This document shows, in pieces, positions 54,292 through 64,000 of a DNA stretch of 64,000 nt; the first letter of the stretch is position 1; each line of letters starts with the position of its first letter. The notes below the pieces were generated by a model. The model worked only from the letters and a program-made list of their open reading frames with translations, was not told the DNA's origin and searched no databases. The DNA is taken from contig NC_134398.1 in the NCBI RefSeq assembly GCF_050003625.1, forward strand, positions 98,249,479 through 98,313,478, given 5' to 3'. The stretch is from Haematobia irritans (lineage: Eukaryota > Arthropoda > Insecta > Diptera > Muscidae). Position numbers and translations under genes: made by a program.

Positions 54292-55368
54292 ATCGACGTT
54301 CACCTTTTCTTTCAAATAACCCCAAAGAAAAAAGTCCAACCGTGTCAAATCACATGATCTTGGCGACCAATTGACATCGCCATTACGAGAGATAACACGG
54401 CCATTGAATTTGTTGCGCAAAAGAGCCATTGTTTCGTTAGCTGTGTGGCAAGTGACATCGTCCTGCTGAAACCACATATCGTCCACATCCATATCTTCCA
54501 ATTCGGGCCATAAAAAGTTCGTTATCATCTCACGATAGCGAACACCATTCACAGTAACTGCCTGACCGGCCTCATTTTGGAAAAAATACGGCCCGATGAT
54601 GCCGCCAGCCCATAAACCGCACCAAACAGTCACTCTTTGTGGGTGCATTGGTTTTTCGACAATCACTCTTGGATTCTCATTCGCCCAAATGCGGCAATTC
54701 TGTTTATTGACGAATTCACTGAGGTTAAAATGTGCCTAATCACTGAAGATGATTTTCTTCGAAAATTGATCATCCACTGTTGCCATTTCTTGGAACCATT
54801 TAACACGTTGTTGGATTGTGTATCTCTCCATGGTTCAAATTGAGTAAGTCTGAAATAGAGAAATGTCGAATAAAATTCGGAAAAAAACTTGGCGTTTAGG
54901 TGTGGTTCACATTCAACATCGGCCCTTACAATTTAACCACCCTTTATATGGAAGCTATATGTAAATCTGAACCAATTTGCATAATATTTTGCGGGTTTGA
55001 TTAATACCACAAAAGGTTACGTTGTGCACAATTTGAGTAAGATCAGTTAAGAAATGAGGCCTCTATGGTCAAACATAAGGTTATTATGGGCAAATTTTTC
55101 AAAATCGGGCGATACATATATGGGAGCTATATCTACATCTGAACCGATTTCGATGAAATTTTGCACATATCGCTAGTACTATAGAGGACTGGATCTAGAC
55201 AACTTTGAGTAAGATCGGTTAATAAACAAGGCTTCTATGGCCAAATTTGGGAAAATCGGGCTATACATATATATGGGAGCTATATCTCAATCTGAACCGA
55301 TTTCGATGAAATTTTGCACATACAGTTAGTGCTATAAAAGATTACATTTGGTCCACTTTGAGTACTAT

Positions 55369-55442
55369 TTCCTTATCACAATGGACTGAATAGTCTAAGT
55401 GAGCCTGAATCTTAATCGGGCTGCCACTTTAACCTAGCCTAA
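55369..55442 (+). mobile_element. Very short LOA-type LINE 3'-tail insertion (74 bp)
   Basis: CACAATGGACTGAATAGTC to GGGCTGCCACTTTAACCTAG, i.e. only the last ~70 bp of the LINE. Flanked by ACTTTGAGTACTAT (55355-55368 and 55443-55456) within repeat G. The LINE form of the tail (AATCTTAATCGGG) distinguishes it from the SINE form. Confidence 0.9.
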
Positions 55443-56275
55443 CTTTGAGTACTATCGGGTTATAAATAAGGGGTTTATAGCCAATTTTAGAAAAATCGGG
55501 CGGTACATATAAATGTGAGCTCCCATATATATGTGAGCTATAGCTAAATCTGAACCGATTTCCATGATTTTTTGCACATATAGTTAGTGCTATAGAAGAT
55601 TACATTTAGCCAACTTTGAGTAAAATCGGTTGATAAATAAGGGGTTAATTGCCAAATTTAGAAAAATCGGGCGGTGCATATATATGGGAGCTATAGCTAA
55701 ATCTGAACCGATTTCGATGATTTTTTGCACATATAGTTAGTGCTATAGAAGATTACATTTAGCCAACTTTGAGTAAGATCGGTTTATAAATAAGGGTTTT
55801 GTGGCCAAATTTGGGAAAATCGGGCGATACATATATATGAGAGCTATATCTAAATCTGAACCGATTTGGATGAAGTTTTGCAGACTTGAAGGGCGATGAA
55901 AAAGATTATTTTTTGCCAAATTTTTTGACGATCCGTTTGTAAAAAAGCGCAACGTAACCTCATTTGTCGAAATCGGACGTTACATATATATATGGGAGCT
56001 ATATCTAAGTTTGATCCGATTTCTTCCAAATTCAATAGCGTTCGTCTTGTGCCCAAAAAACTCCCTGTACAAATTTCATCAAAATCGGTTAATAATTGCG
56101 ACCGGAATCCTGTGAACAACAAATGCATGGACAGACGGACGGACACCAAGTGCTAGATCGACTCAGGAGGTGATTCTGAGTATATATTTTATGGGGTCCA
56201 AAATCAATATTTCTGGTAGGCACATTTTTTGGCAGATCAAACTTATTATACCCTGATCACTAATAATTATTCTTG

Positions 56276-56930
56276 AATTTCTCGATAAATATTTACTTAT
56301 TTTTGTGAAATCCGAGTGACATCTGCGTTTACAGTTTAGTTCAAAATTTCTAAAATTAACCTAAATATTCAAAAATTAACCAAAATTGTCCATCTTGGTG
56401 GGTGCACTGCCGTTTGAGTGTTGAAGGCATAGACTTACACCATGTTCCAAATTTCAACCGAATCGGATGAGATATGCATCTCCAGGAAGCTCCATAAAGC
56501 AATTCTGGGAATCTGTTTATATGGGGCTATATATAATTATGGACGTATATGGTTCAATTTCAAACGGATCGAATGAAATTTGCTCCTCCAAAGACTCCAC
56601 AAGCCAAATTTGGTGATCGGTTTATATGGCGGCTATATGTATTTATGGACTGATTTGAACTAATTTGTACATTGCTGATAGAGAACATATACTTACACCA
56701 CGTACAAAATTTCAACCGGACTGATGAAATTTGCACCTGCAAGAGTATCCGCAAACCAAATCTGGGGATCGGTTTGTATGGGGGCTATATAAAATTATAT
56801 CAATATCAATAAGAACTATTTATACAAAGTTTCATTTCGATAGCGTGTTTCGTTCGGAAGTTAGCATGATTTACGCAGACAGACGGACATCACTAGATCG
56901 ACTCAGAATTTCTCTCACTCTCATGTTTAA
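56276..56930 (+). repeat. Fragment of the ATGGGGGCTATATATAATTATGG repeat type
   Basis: Degenerate units of the kind seen at 58.2-59.5 kb (TTCAACCGAATCGGATG, GGGGATCGGTTTGTATGG), ending GACGGACATCACTAGATCG and CTCAGAATTTCTC. No terminal arms visible. ORFs follow the repeat. Confidence 0.7.
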
Positions 56931-57196
56931 CTAATTTTATAAAATCGTTTGCTTCCTTATTCCCTAAAATCTTTAAAGCTTCATTAAAGTCTTGGTTTTA
57001 ACATTATTACGCGCAGACCCAGATATCATTTTTGTGTCCATCCCGCCACTCGGGAACGCTCGCATATTAGCACGGACAAGCTCGTCGGATATGAGTGGAT
57101 TCTTTGTGGCACAAGGGCCGCCGTTTACTCTGCAGTACTCCTATTTTCACAAATCTTATAAATTTAGTACTAAATATACATTGTTATAAATTAACA
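56931..57196. other. Unassigned sequence
   Basis: No ORF or repeat recognised. Somewhat higher GC around 57040-57130 (CATCCCGCCACTCGGGAACG, CACAAGGGCCGCCGTTTAC), possibly from an unrecognised element. Confidence 0.35.
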
Positions 57197-57483
57197 AGTA
57201 AGTAAAGTAGAAAGTCGGGCGGGGCCGACTATATCATTCCCTAAACCACCCTTACTGTATTAGTAATCATAAGAATTTGTGGGGTAACATTGATATATGT
57301 TAGATCTGGGAGATAATCCGCATGGGTGCTTTGTCTCAATCTGACTATAGCTCATAGTCAGTGTTGCCAGGGAAAATGTTCGGTTTACCCTACAAGGACA
57401 GAAAAAGTTCCCTACTTTCCCATACATTCCCAAACAATTATCCCTACAATAGTTTCGTTAAATTTAAACAAAGTTTACAAAAT
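57197..57483 (+). repeat. Repeat C start, then a truncated hAT-like end
   Basis: Starts AACAAGTAAGTAAAGTAG then AAAGTCGGGCGGGGCCGAC. At 57360 CAGTGTTGCCAGGGAAAATG resembles the hAT end at 2995, but no partner end was found. Interrupted by D3 at 57484. Confidence 0.5.
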
Positions 57484-59817
57484 AACAAGTGTATACGGCC
57501 GTAAGTTCGGCCAGGCCGAAGCTTATGTACCCTCCATCATGGATTGCGTAGAAACTTCTTCTAAACACTGCCATCCACAATCGAATTACCTAAGTTGCGG
57601 TAACGCTTGCCGATGGCAAGGTATCTTAAAACCTCCTAACACCATCTTCTAAATTTTATGTAAGTCCATAGGTGGTATATATTGAATCAAAAAAGATCGA
57701 TCCAATACGTATGTAATTCAGTTTGACAAAGTAGACATAAAATTTTGACAAAATTTTCTACAGAAATAAAATTTTAACAAAATTTTCTAGGAAATAAAAA
57801 TTTCACAAAATTTTCTATAAAAATAAAAATTTTGACAAAATTTTCTATCGAAAGAAAATTTTGACAAAAATTTCTACAGAAATTAAATTTTAACAAAATT
57901 TTCTATAGAAATAAACTTCTGACAAAATTTTCTATAGAAATAAAATCTTGGTAGATTATTTTTGGCTCGAGTGGCAACCATGATTATGAACCGAATAAAA
58001 TTTGAACAAAATTTTCTATAGAAATAAAATTTTGACAATGATGAAAATTTTATTATGAACCGAATAAAATTTTCTCTAGAAATAAAATTTTGACAAAATT
58101 TTCTATAGAAATAAAATTTTGGTAGATTATTTTTGGCTCTAGTGGCAACCATGATTATGAACCGATATGGACAAATTTTTGTGTGATTGGACCAATTTTG
58201 GTATGGTTGTTAGCGACCATATACTAACACCACGTTCCTAATTTGAACCGGATCGGATGAATTTTGCTCCTCCAAGAGGCTCCGGAGGTCAAATCTGGAG
58301 AACGTTTTATATGGGGGCTATATATAATTATGGACCGATATGGACCAATTCTGGCACGGTTGTTAACGATCATATACTAACACCATGTTCCAAATTACAA
58401 CCGGATTGAATGAAATTTGCTTCTCTTGGAGACTTCGCAAGCCAAATCTGGGGATCGGTTTATACGGGGGCTATATATAATTATAAACCGATGTGGACCA
58501 ATTTTTGCATGATTGTTAGAGACCATATACCAATATCATGTACCAAATTTCAGGCGGATCGGATGAAATTTGCTTCTCTTTGAGGCTCCGCAACCCAAAT
58601 CTGGGGATCGGTTTATATGGGGGCTATATATAATTATGGACCGATGTGGACCAATTTTTGCACGATTGTTAGAGACCATATACCAATACCATGTACCAAA
58701 TGTCAGCCGGATTGGATGCAATTTGCTTCTCTTTGAGGCTTCGCAAGCCAAATCTGGAGATCGGTTTATATGGGGTCTATATATAATTATGGACCGATGT
58801 GGACCAATTTTTGCATGATTGTTAGAGATCATATACCAACATCATGTACCAAATTTGAGCCGGATCGGATGAAATTTGCTTCTCTTTGAGGCTCCGCAAG
58901 CCAAATCTGGGTATCGGTTTATATGGGGGCTATATATAATTATGGACCGATGTGGACCAATTTTTGCATAATTGTTAGAGACCATATACCAACACCATGT
59001 ACCAAATTTCAGCCGGATCGGATGAAATTTTCTTCTCTTTGAGGCTCCGCAAGCCAAATCTGGGGATCGGTTTATATGGGGGCTATATATAATTATGGAC
59101 CGATGTGGACCAATTTTTGCATAATTGTTAGAGACCATATACCAACACCATGTACCAAATTTCAGCCGGATCGGATGAAATTTTCTTCTCTTTGAGGCTC
59201 CGCAAGCCAAATCTGGGGATCGGTTTATATGGGGGCTATATATAATTATGGACCGATGTGGACCAATTTTTGCATAATTGTTAGAGACCATATACCAACA
59301 CCATGTACCAAATTTCAGCCGGATCGGATGAAATTTGCTTCTCTTTTAGGCTCCGCAAGCCAAATCTGGGGATCGGTTTATTTGGGGGCTATATATAATT
59401 ATGGACCGATGTGGACCAATTTTTGCCTGGTTGTTAGAGACCATATACCAACACCATATACCAAATTTCCGCCGGATCGGATGAAATATGCTTCTGTTAG
59501 AGGCTCCACAAGCCAAATCTGAGGGTCCCTTTATATGGGTGCTATACGTAAAAGTGGACCGATATGGCCCATTTTCAATACCGTCTGACCTACATCGATA
59601 ACAACTACTTGTGCCAAGTTTCAAGTCGATAGCTTGTTTCGTTCGGAAGTTAGCGTGATTTCAACAGACGGACGGACGGACATGCTTAGATCGACTCAGA
59701 ATTTCACCACGACCCAGAATATATATACTTTATGGGATCTTAGAGCAATATTTCGATGTGTTACAAACGGAATGACAAAGTTAATATACCCCCATCCTAT
59801 GATGGAGGGTATAAAAA
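57484..59817 (+). repeat. Palindrome repeat D3 with 153-bp tandem array
   Basis: Starts AACAAGTGTATACGGCCG, palindrome TTCGGCCAGGCCGAA, arm GTACCCTCCATCAT (57527-57540). Ends with the matching arm ATGATGGAGGGTAT (59799-59812) and AAAAA. The arms differ from those of D1/D2/D4 but still pair. The interior has minisatellite (57730-58130) and the 153-bp array. ORFs up to 149 codons on both strands come from the array, whose period is a multiple of three. Confidence 0.82.
58180..59600 (+). repeat. 153-bp tandem repeat, seven units in exact register plus degenerate ones
   Basis: ATGTGGACCAATTTTTG occurs at 58491, 58644, 58797, 58950, 59103, 59256 and 59409, always 153 bp apart. Units contain GAGACCATATACCAACACC, AGCCGGATCGGATGAAATTT, TCTTTGAGGCTCCGCAAGCC and ATCGGTTTATATGGGGGC. 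Central units are nearly identical, which suggests recent homogenisation. Confidence 0.92.
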
Positions 59818-60405
59818 TGGTTCTAAGTACTTTATTATCTTAAAACATGAAAATGCAACGTATATAACCTAGAAAATAAATTTGTATTACCACCACGGTT
59901 GCCACAGTTAGTAGAATTCTACCAAAAATAGTATTTTTTTTTTTTTGTTAAATCTCTATAGAAACAAAATTTTGGAAAAAGTTTCTATAAACAATTTTTT
60001 TTGAGAAATTTTTCTATAGAAATAAAATTTTGATAGTAAATTCTATAGAAATAAAATTTTGAGAAAAAATTACATAGAAATAAAATTTTGAGAAAATGTT
60101 TTATAGAAATAATATTTTGATAAAAATTTCTTTAGAAATACAATTTTGACAAAATTTTCTATAGAAATAAAATGTTGACAAAATTTTCTACAGGAATAAA
60201 GTTTTAACAAAAATTTCTATAGAAATATTTGTTTGGTAGATTTGTGGTAATTTGTGGTAATCTTCAAATTTTTTTAGATTTTTTTGGCACGAGTGGTAAC
60301 TGTTGTTACCACACATTGTTAAAGATCAAGCCTTACCGGCTTCCTCCTCTAGAGCCACCAAAATGTAAAAATTATTACAATTTGTGTTGAGTGAAAATGT
60401 GACTA
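59818..60405. other. AT-rich spacer with minisatellite, no gene
   Basis: 59960-60240 holds about nine units of the TTTCTATAGAAATAAAATTT-type minisatellite. The remainder shows nothing identifiable. Confidence 0.6.
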
Positions 60406-60496
60406 CACTGAAAAAACTGTGAACTCTTTTCCATTGCAAATGAACTAAACTGTAGTAATATTGACCATGATTTAGCCCTTAAGATTTTTTTCAACT
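60406..60496 (+). repeat. Terminal fragment of element E (91 bp)
   Basis: CACTGAAAAAACTGTGAAC through GATTTAGCCCTTAAG to TTCAACTTTGTAG, preceded by TA (60404-60405). The remainder of E is absent; the LTR begins directly. Confidence 0.8.
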
Positions 60497-60497
60497 T

Positions 60498-60775
60498 TGT
60501 AGTGTGCATATGCCAGACGATTACATTTGTAACTCGACTCATGCATATGCATAAGCCAGACGTCTACAAGTGTAACTCGATTCACGCATATGTACACTCG
60601 CTACGTGCAACCGTGTGAATATGCTGACAAGGCATATTCACAGGTGTGCACCTCTAACTATAACTTAGGGATAGTTGATAAGTAAATTGTTTTTTGGTTA
60701 ATTAATAAAGAGGAGACTGCACTAGAGAGTGCATCAAAATCTCTGACAAATTACGCGTTTTTATTTTAAATACCA
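60498..60775 (+). repeat. 5' LTR of an mdg1/412-like Ty3/gypsy element (278 bp)
   Basis: TGTGCATATGCC to AAATACCA (TG...CA), followed two bases later by the primer-binding site. AATAAA near 60704 may be a poly(A) signal. The 3' LTR is outside the window, so the LTR limits are inferred. Confidence 0.7.
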
Positions 60776-60777
60776 TA

Positions 60778-60793
60778 TGGCGACCGTGACAAG
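60778..60793 (+). promoter_or_regulatory. Primer-binding site, tRNA-Arg type
   Basis: TGGCGACCGTGACAAG matches the PBS used by the 412/mdg1 group of fly retrotransposons. Confidence 0.8.
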
Positions 60794-61049
60794 TGAAGTA
60801 CAAATGAGCTACGAAAAATTGGAACAAGCCCAAAAACTCTTACTAAGTAAACATACAGAATTAAAGGAAGAGAACGTACAAGCAAACAAACAGCATTTGG
60901 AAAAGCAAACAAACAACATTTGGTGAACATCAATGGTTTGGAAAATAAGGTGCAATCTCTAAAATCTGAAATAAAGAAAGAGAAGTCCAATAAATCTGGA
61001 GAAGTATATAAGTGGAAGGAAAATATGATGCAGCAGAAAATTGAAGTGA
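60794..61049 (+). other. Leader of the mdg1/412-like element
   Basis: Purine-rich; encodes Glu/Lys/Gln-rich coiled-coil-like peptides with stops (QANKQHLEKQTNNIW). No clear gene. Confidence 0.4.
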
Positions 61050-61376
61050 CTAAAAATGCTTTTATTGTTGCATATTACTAAAGAATATAAAAAAAAATCA
61101 AACAAAAACCGATTTCAAAGCAATTGCATCTAAAGTGACTAATTATACTTTAATTATTACATATTACTAAAGAATATCAAAAAAAAATCAAACAAAAACA
61201 AATTTCATAACAATTGCATATAAAGTGACAAAATATATTTTAATTATTACATATTACTAAAGAATATCAAAAAAAAAATCAAACAAAAACCAATTTCATA
61301 ACAATTGCATATAAAGTAACTAAATATACTTCAATTATAACATATTACTAAAGAATATCCACAAAACAAAATTAAA
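61050..61376 (+). repeat. ~90-bp tandem repeat in the leader, about 3.5 units
   Basis: CATATTACTAAAGAATAT begins units at 61071, 61160, 61250 and 61341 (spacing 89-91 bp). Each unit has AAAAAATCAAACAAAAACC and ATAACAATTGCATATAAAG. It is interrupted by D4; a partial unit (AATCAAAACAATTG) resumes at 62357. Confidence 0.85.
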
Positions 61377-62356
61377 AACAAGTATACAACAGTAAGTTCG
61401 GCCGGGCCGAATCTTAAATATAATAGTTTTGTTTGAAATTTTCCGGGGGTTTGATGACAGATATTTTTCCAAGCTGATCAGTTCAACCAGTACGCTTCCC
61501 GAAGATAAATGTAAAGTTTTTACCTATGAAGACTAGATCAGATTCTGGATTTATAAGAACCATTTTGAGTTTTAGAAGAATCATAAACATATCTTGTAAG
61601 TGTGCAAGAAAATGATGAAATAACCCATTGATTTCAAATCTAAAATCTGTAGATTTCCACCCCATTTATTTAAATGATTACGAGAAGTAAAATCTGGAAA
61701 TTTTACATTCAGTTTCAAGCACCTTCTATACCCTCAATATCTGAAATTGGTCTATATGGAGGCCTTACCAAATGGACCGATAAAAACTAAATCATATACA
61801 TTATTTTTTTTTTTTTGATTTAAAATGCCCGTATATTTTCACTTTATGGCAAATTGGATAAAAACTACAATTTCAAGAAACCCTAGGAGTTAAATCGGGA
61901 AATCGGTCTATATGGGGACTATATCAAAACAAAGACCGATAATCACCATTTTCGGCACACCTCTTTATGGTCCTAGAATACCTCTAGATTTTTAATTTCA
62001 GGCAAATTGAATAAAAACTACGGTTTCTATAAGCTCAAGACATCAAATCGGGCGATAGGTCTATATGGGAGCTATATCAAAACCTGGACCAATATAGCCC
62101 ATCCTCGAACTTGGGCTGCGTGCAGACAAAAGATAAAAGATTCCGTGCCAAATTTCAGGACGATAGCGCCATTATTGAAGGCTGTAGCGTGATTGCAACA
62201 GACAGACGGACGGACAGACGGACATGCTTATATTTCTCCCTGATAAAGAATATATATACTTTATATAGTCGCAAATCGATATTTCTATGCGTTACAAACG
62301 GAATGACAAACTTATTATACCCCCATCACCATTCTATGGTGGTGGGTATAAAAAAA
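61377..62356 (+). repeat. Palindrome repeat D4 inserted in the retrotransposon leader
   Basis: AACAAGTATACAACAG, palindrome TTCGGCCGGGCCGAA, ending ATGGTGGTGGGTATAAAAA. Its upstream arm is degraded (the CCACCACCATG part is missing after CTTAAATATAAT). The interior is like D1. Confidence 0.78.
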
Positions 62357-62568
62357 ATCAAAACAATTGTATATGTACGTTATAAAATGGGCATTAAAGA
62401 GTCAAAAAATATCAACAATAACCGAAATATAAATTTTTCCTTCTTTTTGTCTCAATTTGTTATATGATAGAAAATAAATATATGATAGAAAAGAAATTTA
62501 GAAATTTATTTTTCATTTTTCCGTTAACATTTTTATTCCCAATTCCCCCGCATATATTTCTCTTACAA

Positions 62569-63727
62569 ATGGAATGGCAGGATATTTTAAAAAAGTTGAG
62601 ATTCTTAAAGGAAATTTTTGATAAATCGTATAAATGCCTCAATAATGACCGACCCACTAAAGATGAAACTATAGCCAAACACGTAGAAGTCTTCTTTGAT
62701 TGTCTCGAGAAAATTCGTGTATTACGAAACGTACATTATTCTAGGCTTACTCAAGCGCATAAATCAGCTGCTGACTGTTTTTTCTCTGATGTTCGTGATA
62801 AGCTGGTTAATGTTTTGTCTCGAAAAAACATTAACATAGATATTCCTCTTACGCTTCACGAAGAAATCCTGTATAGCGACCTTATTCAAGAATTAAAATC
62901 AAACTCATCAGAAGATATCGGTAAAATGTCTTAAACAATTTCCGAGTTTCTTGGATTAATATCGAAGATTATTCCCGACTTCGATGGAAAACCCGAAAAC
63001 TTACAACCCTTCTTAGACTCGTTGGATTTGGTGGAATCCATAAAGGACTGCCATGAGACCATAGCAGTAAGTCTCATTAGGACAAAACTGAAAGGCACTG
63101 CTAGAAGCCTGATATCTAATGAGTCTTCAATAAGGGATATTGGCACTCGGCTAAAATCTGCCGTAACAAGGCCAGTCGACTGAAGTTCTATCTGCAAAAA
63201 TTATGAATGTAAAGCAGGGGAACAAATCGGCAAATATGTTGGTATGTGAACTGGAGGAACTCACAAAGGCTCTCTCTGCAGCATACATATCTGACGGTTT
63301 ATCCCAAGAACTGGCAGAAAAGTATGCGACCCAAACGGCTGTAAAGTCTTTGACGAAAAATGCGTCAAACGAAAGGGTTGGCCTCATAATGGCTGCAGGC
63401 AACTTTAGTAATATGAATGATGCGGTATCAAAATTTGTTAATACTTGTACCGAATCTTCATCAGTAAGCGACGTAAGGTATTATAACACAAATTGGCGCG
63501 GACAAGGATATAGCCGTGGGCGCGGTAACAATCAAGCCCGTAGATATAACAACTATCGTGGCCAAAGTAATGGCAACAAACGTGGCCAAAGCTACCGCGG
63601 TAATTATAGAGGTCGTGGCTCGTACAATAATAATGTACGAGTCGTCATTGACGAAGGTAATCATTCGGAAAACTGGAGTCATCCCTTGGGGGAACAATGG
63701 TCCAAAAGTCCAAAATTTTCAAAGTAA
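62569..63727 (+). pseudogene. mdg1/412-like gag, one nonsense codon and one frameshift
   Basis: First ATG in frame at 62569 (MEWQDILKKLRFLKEIFD). A TAA at 62932-62934 interrupts, after which the same frame continues with IIPDFDGKPENLQPFLDSL and IRTKLKGTARSLISNE, a gypsy-type capsid. A one-base shift near 63170 moves into the frame at 63203-63727 (LSAKIMNVKQGNKSANML, AYISDGLSQELAEKYATQ). The C-terminal part is Arg/Gly-rich (YSRGRGNNQARRYNNYRG), likely nucleic-acid binding in place of a zinc knuckle. The element is therefore probably dead unless these are assembly errors. Confidence 0.8.
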
Positions 63728-63748
63728 ACATAAGTCATTTTCCTACAA

Positions 63749-64000
63749 GTAAAAGAAAATATTGAGAACAACTTTCTTACATTCTTAGTGGACACTGGTG
63801 CTGACATATCCCTATTAAAACAATTTAATAGGAAATATCGTCAAATAGATCAGACCAATACTACAATTATAAGTGGCATTAGTCAAGGAACAATTAAATC
63901 GTTGGGATCGATACAGTTAGATATTCGGATAAACAATTTTTTAATACCTCATGAATTTCAAGTTGTACCACCTTGCGATAGTATTCTGGGAATAGATTTT
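63749..64000 (+). pseudogene. Start of pol (aspartic protease) of the mdg1/412-like element, cut by window end
   Basis: LVDTGADISLLKQF with the active-site DTGA codons at 63791-63802, then CDSILGIDF near the end, the usual second conserved stretch of retropepsins. Two stops (63725-63727 and near 63732) separate it from gag in the same frame, so expression would need frameshifting from upstream. RT and integrase lie beyond the window. Confidence 0.82.

Larger units (their letters stand above)
51960..54831 (-). pseudogene. mariner/Tc1-type transposase, internally deleted, with stops, split by LINE
   Basis: From ATG 54831 about 25 codons (YTIQQRV..) run directly into the catalytic half (KKIIFSD), so the helix-turn-helix region is missing. 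A TAG replaces the Glu codon after FSD near 54737. Downstream are VTVWCGLWAGGIIGPYFF, FQQDDVTCH and SWSPRSCDLTRLDFFLWGY-type motifs. The LINE enters at 54292. The remaining C-terminus (DKPATIPELKDEI..) is at 51960-52100 with a frameshift and TGA. Dead copy. Confidence 0.88.
51833..54944 (-). mobile_element. mariner/Tc1-type element, second family, split by a truncated LINE
   Basis: Ends AAGGGTGGTTAAA and its complement (inverted repeats extend, imperfectly, about 40 bp with GGGTCGATGTTGA / GGGCCGATGTTGA); TA outside. The host is a G-repeat unit (GATACATATATGGGAGC in its uninterrupted form). The transposase is on the minus strand. Confidence 0.9.
51676..56275 (+). repeat. ~153-bp tandem-repeat element G, split by a mariner and holding a LINE tail
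   Basis: Parts 51676-51830 and 54947-56275. Units contain GGCCAAATTTGGGAAAATCG, GGGCGATACATATATGGGAG, CTATATCTAAATCTGAACCG and ATTTCGATGAAATTTTGCAC. Marker AAAATCGGG occurs at 55101, 55252, 55492, 55663 and 55816; undisturbed intervals are 151 and 153 bp. It ends with ATTCTGAGTATATATTTTATG..CTTATTATACCC, as in other repeats of this type. ORFs on either strand follow the repeat. Confidence 0.78.

Noticed and set aside
57360..57483. Complete hAT element starting CAGTGTTGCCAGGG
   Set aside because: Only one end is visible; no matching inverted end or 8-bp duplication was found downstream of D3.
58570..59624. ORFs up to 149 codons on both strands in D3
   Set aside because: They arise because the tandem unit is 153 bp, a multiple of three, with few stops. 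They exist on both strands and have no domain.

Overview
This window looks like repeat-rich nuclear DNA from a higher fly, most likely a calyptrate or muscid-type dipteran. It is AT-rich and has fly-type long terminal repeat (LTR) retrotransposons (one with an env gene), I/LOA-group LINEs, and several dispersed repeats carrying the palindrome TTCGGCCGGGCCGAA that I associate with muscid and blow-fly genomes. The species cannot be fixed from sequence alone. I see no convincing complete host gene. The only non-mobile-looking coding sequence is a decayed C2H2 zinc-finger fragment in the first kilobase. Nearly everything else is transposable elements inserted into one another, and many insertions can be proved because target-site duplications (TSDs) and uninterrupted relatives lie in the same window.

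Layout. 1-5 kb: zinc-finger fragment, a 22-bp minisatellite, and a hAT transposase tail split by two non-autonomous hAT elements. 5-18 kb: a terminal-inverted-repeat element (family E, copy E0) split by a LOA-type LINE, which is itself split by an intact LINE of the same family with both ORFs open (7017-12041). 18-24 kb: a fold-back element (H) holding two copies of a TA/CA-flanked family F, one of which holds a mariner-type element. 24-28 kb: a 5'-truncated CR1/jockey-type LINE split by a third F copy. 28-34 kb: a fourth F copy split by a tRNA-derived SINE, split in turn by a 3.6-kb hAT element. 34-43 kb: three more E copies, with a Bel/Pao gag-protease fragment (split by a Harbinger element) between the first two. 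43.5-51.7 kb: a second SINE split by a complete env-bearing Ty3/gypsy element (errantivirus type) on the minus strand, whose two 445-bp LTRs look identical. 51.7-60 kb: roughly 150-bp tandem-repeat elements, one holding a mariner split by a truncated LOA LINE. 60.5-64 kb: the 5' LTR, leader, broken gag and protease start of an mdg1/412-like element that runs off the end.

How the parts relate. The LOA-type LINE and the SINE share a nearly identical 3' tail ending in a few CCTAA units, so the LINE is the probable source of the enzyme that moves the SINE. The errantivirus has gag, pol (reached by an apparent -1 slip site) and env all open, with identical LTRs, so it is young and possibly active. 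Its leader has eight copies of an inverted-repeat motif, in the position where gypsy carries its insulator. E elements carry repeated exon-like modules with splice-like borders, and F elements carry two divergent tRNA-like units. Those features, with covarying terminal arms in the palindrome repeats, are the parts I would look at first for something undescribed.
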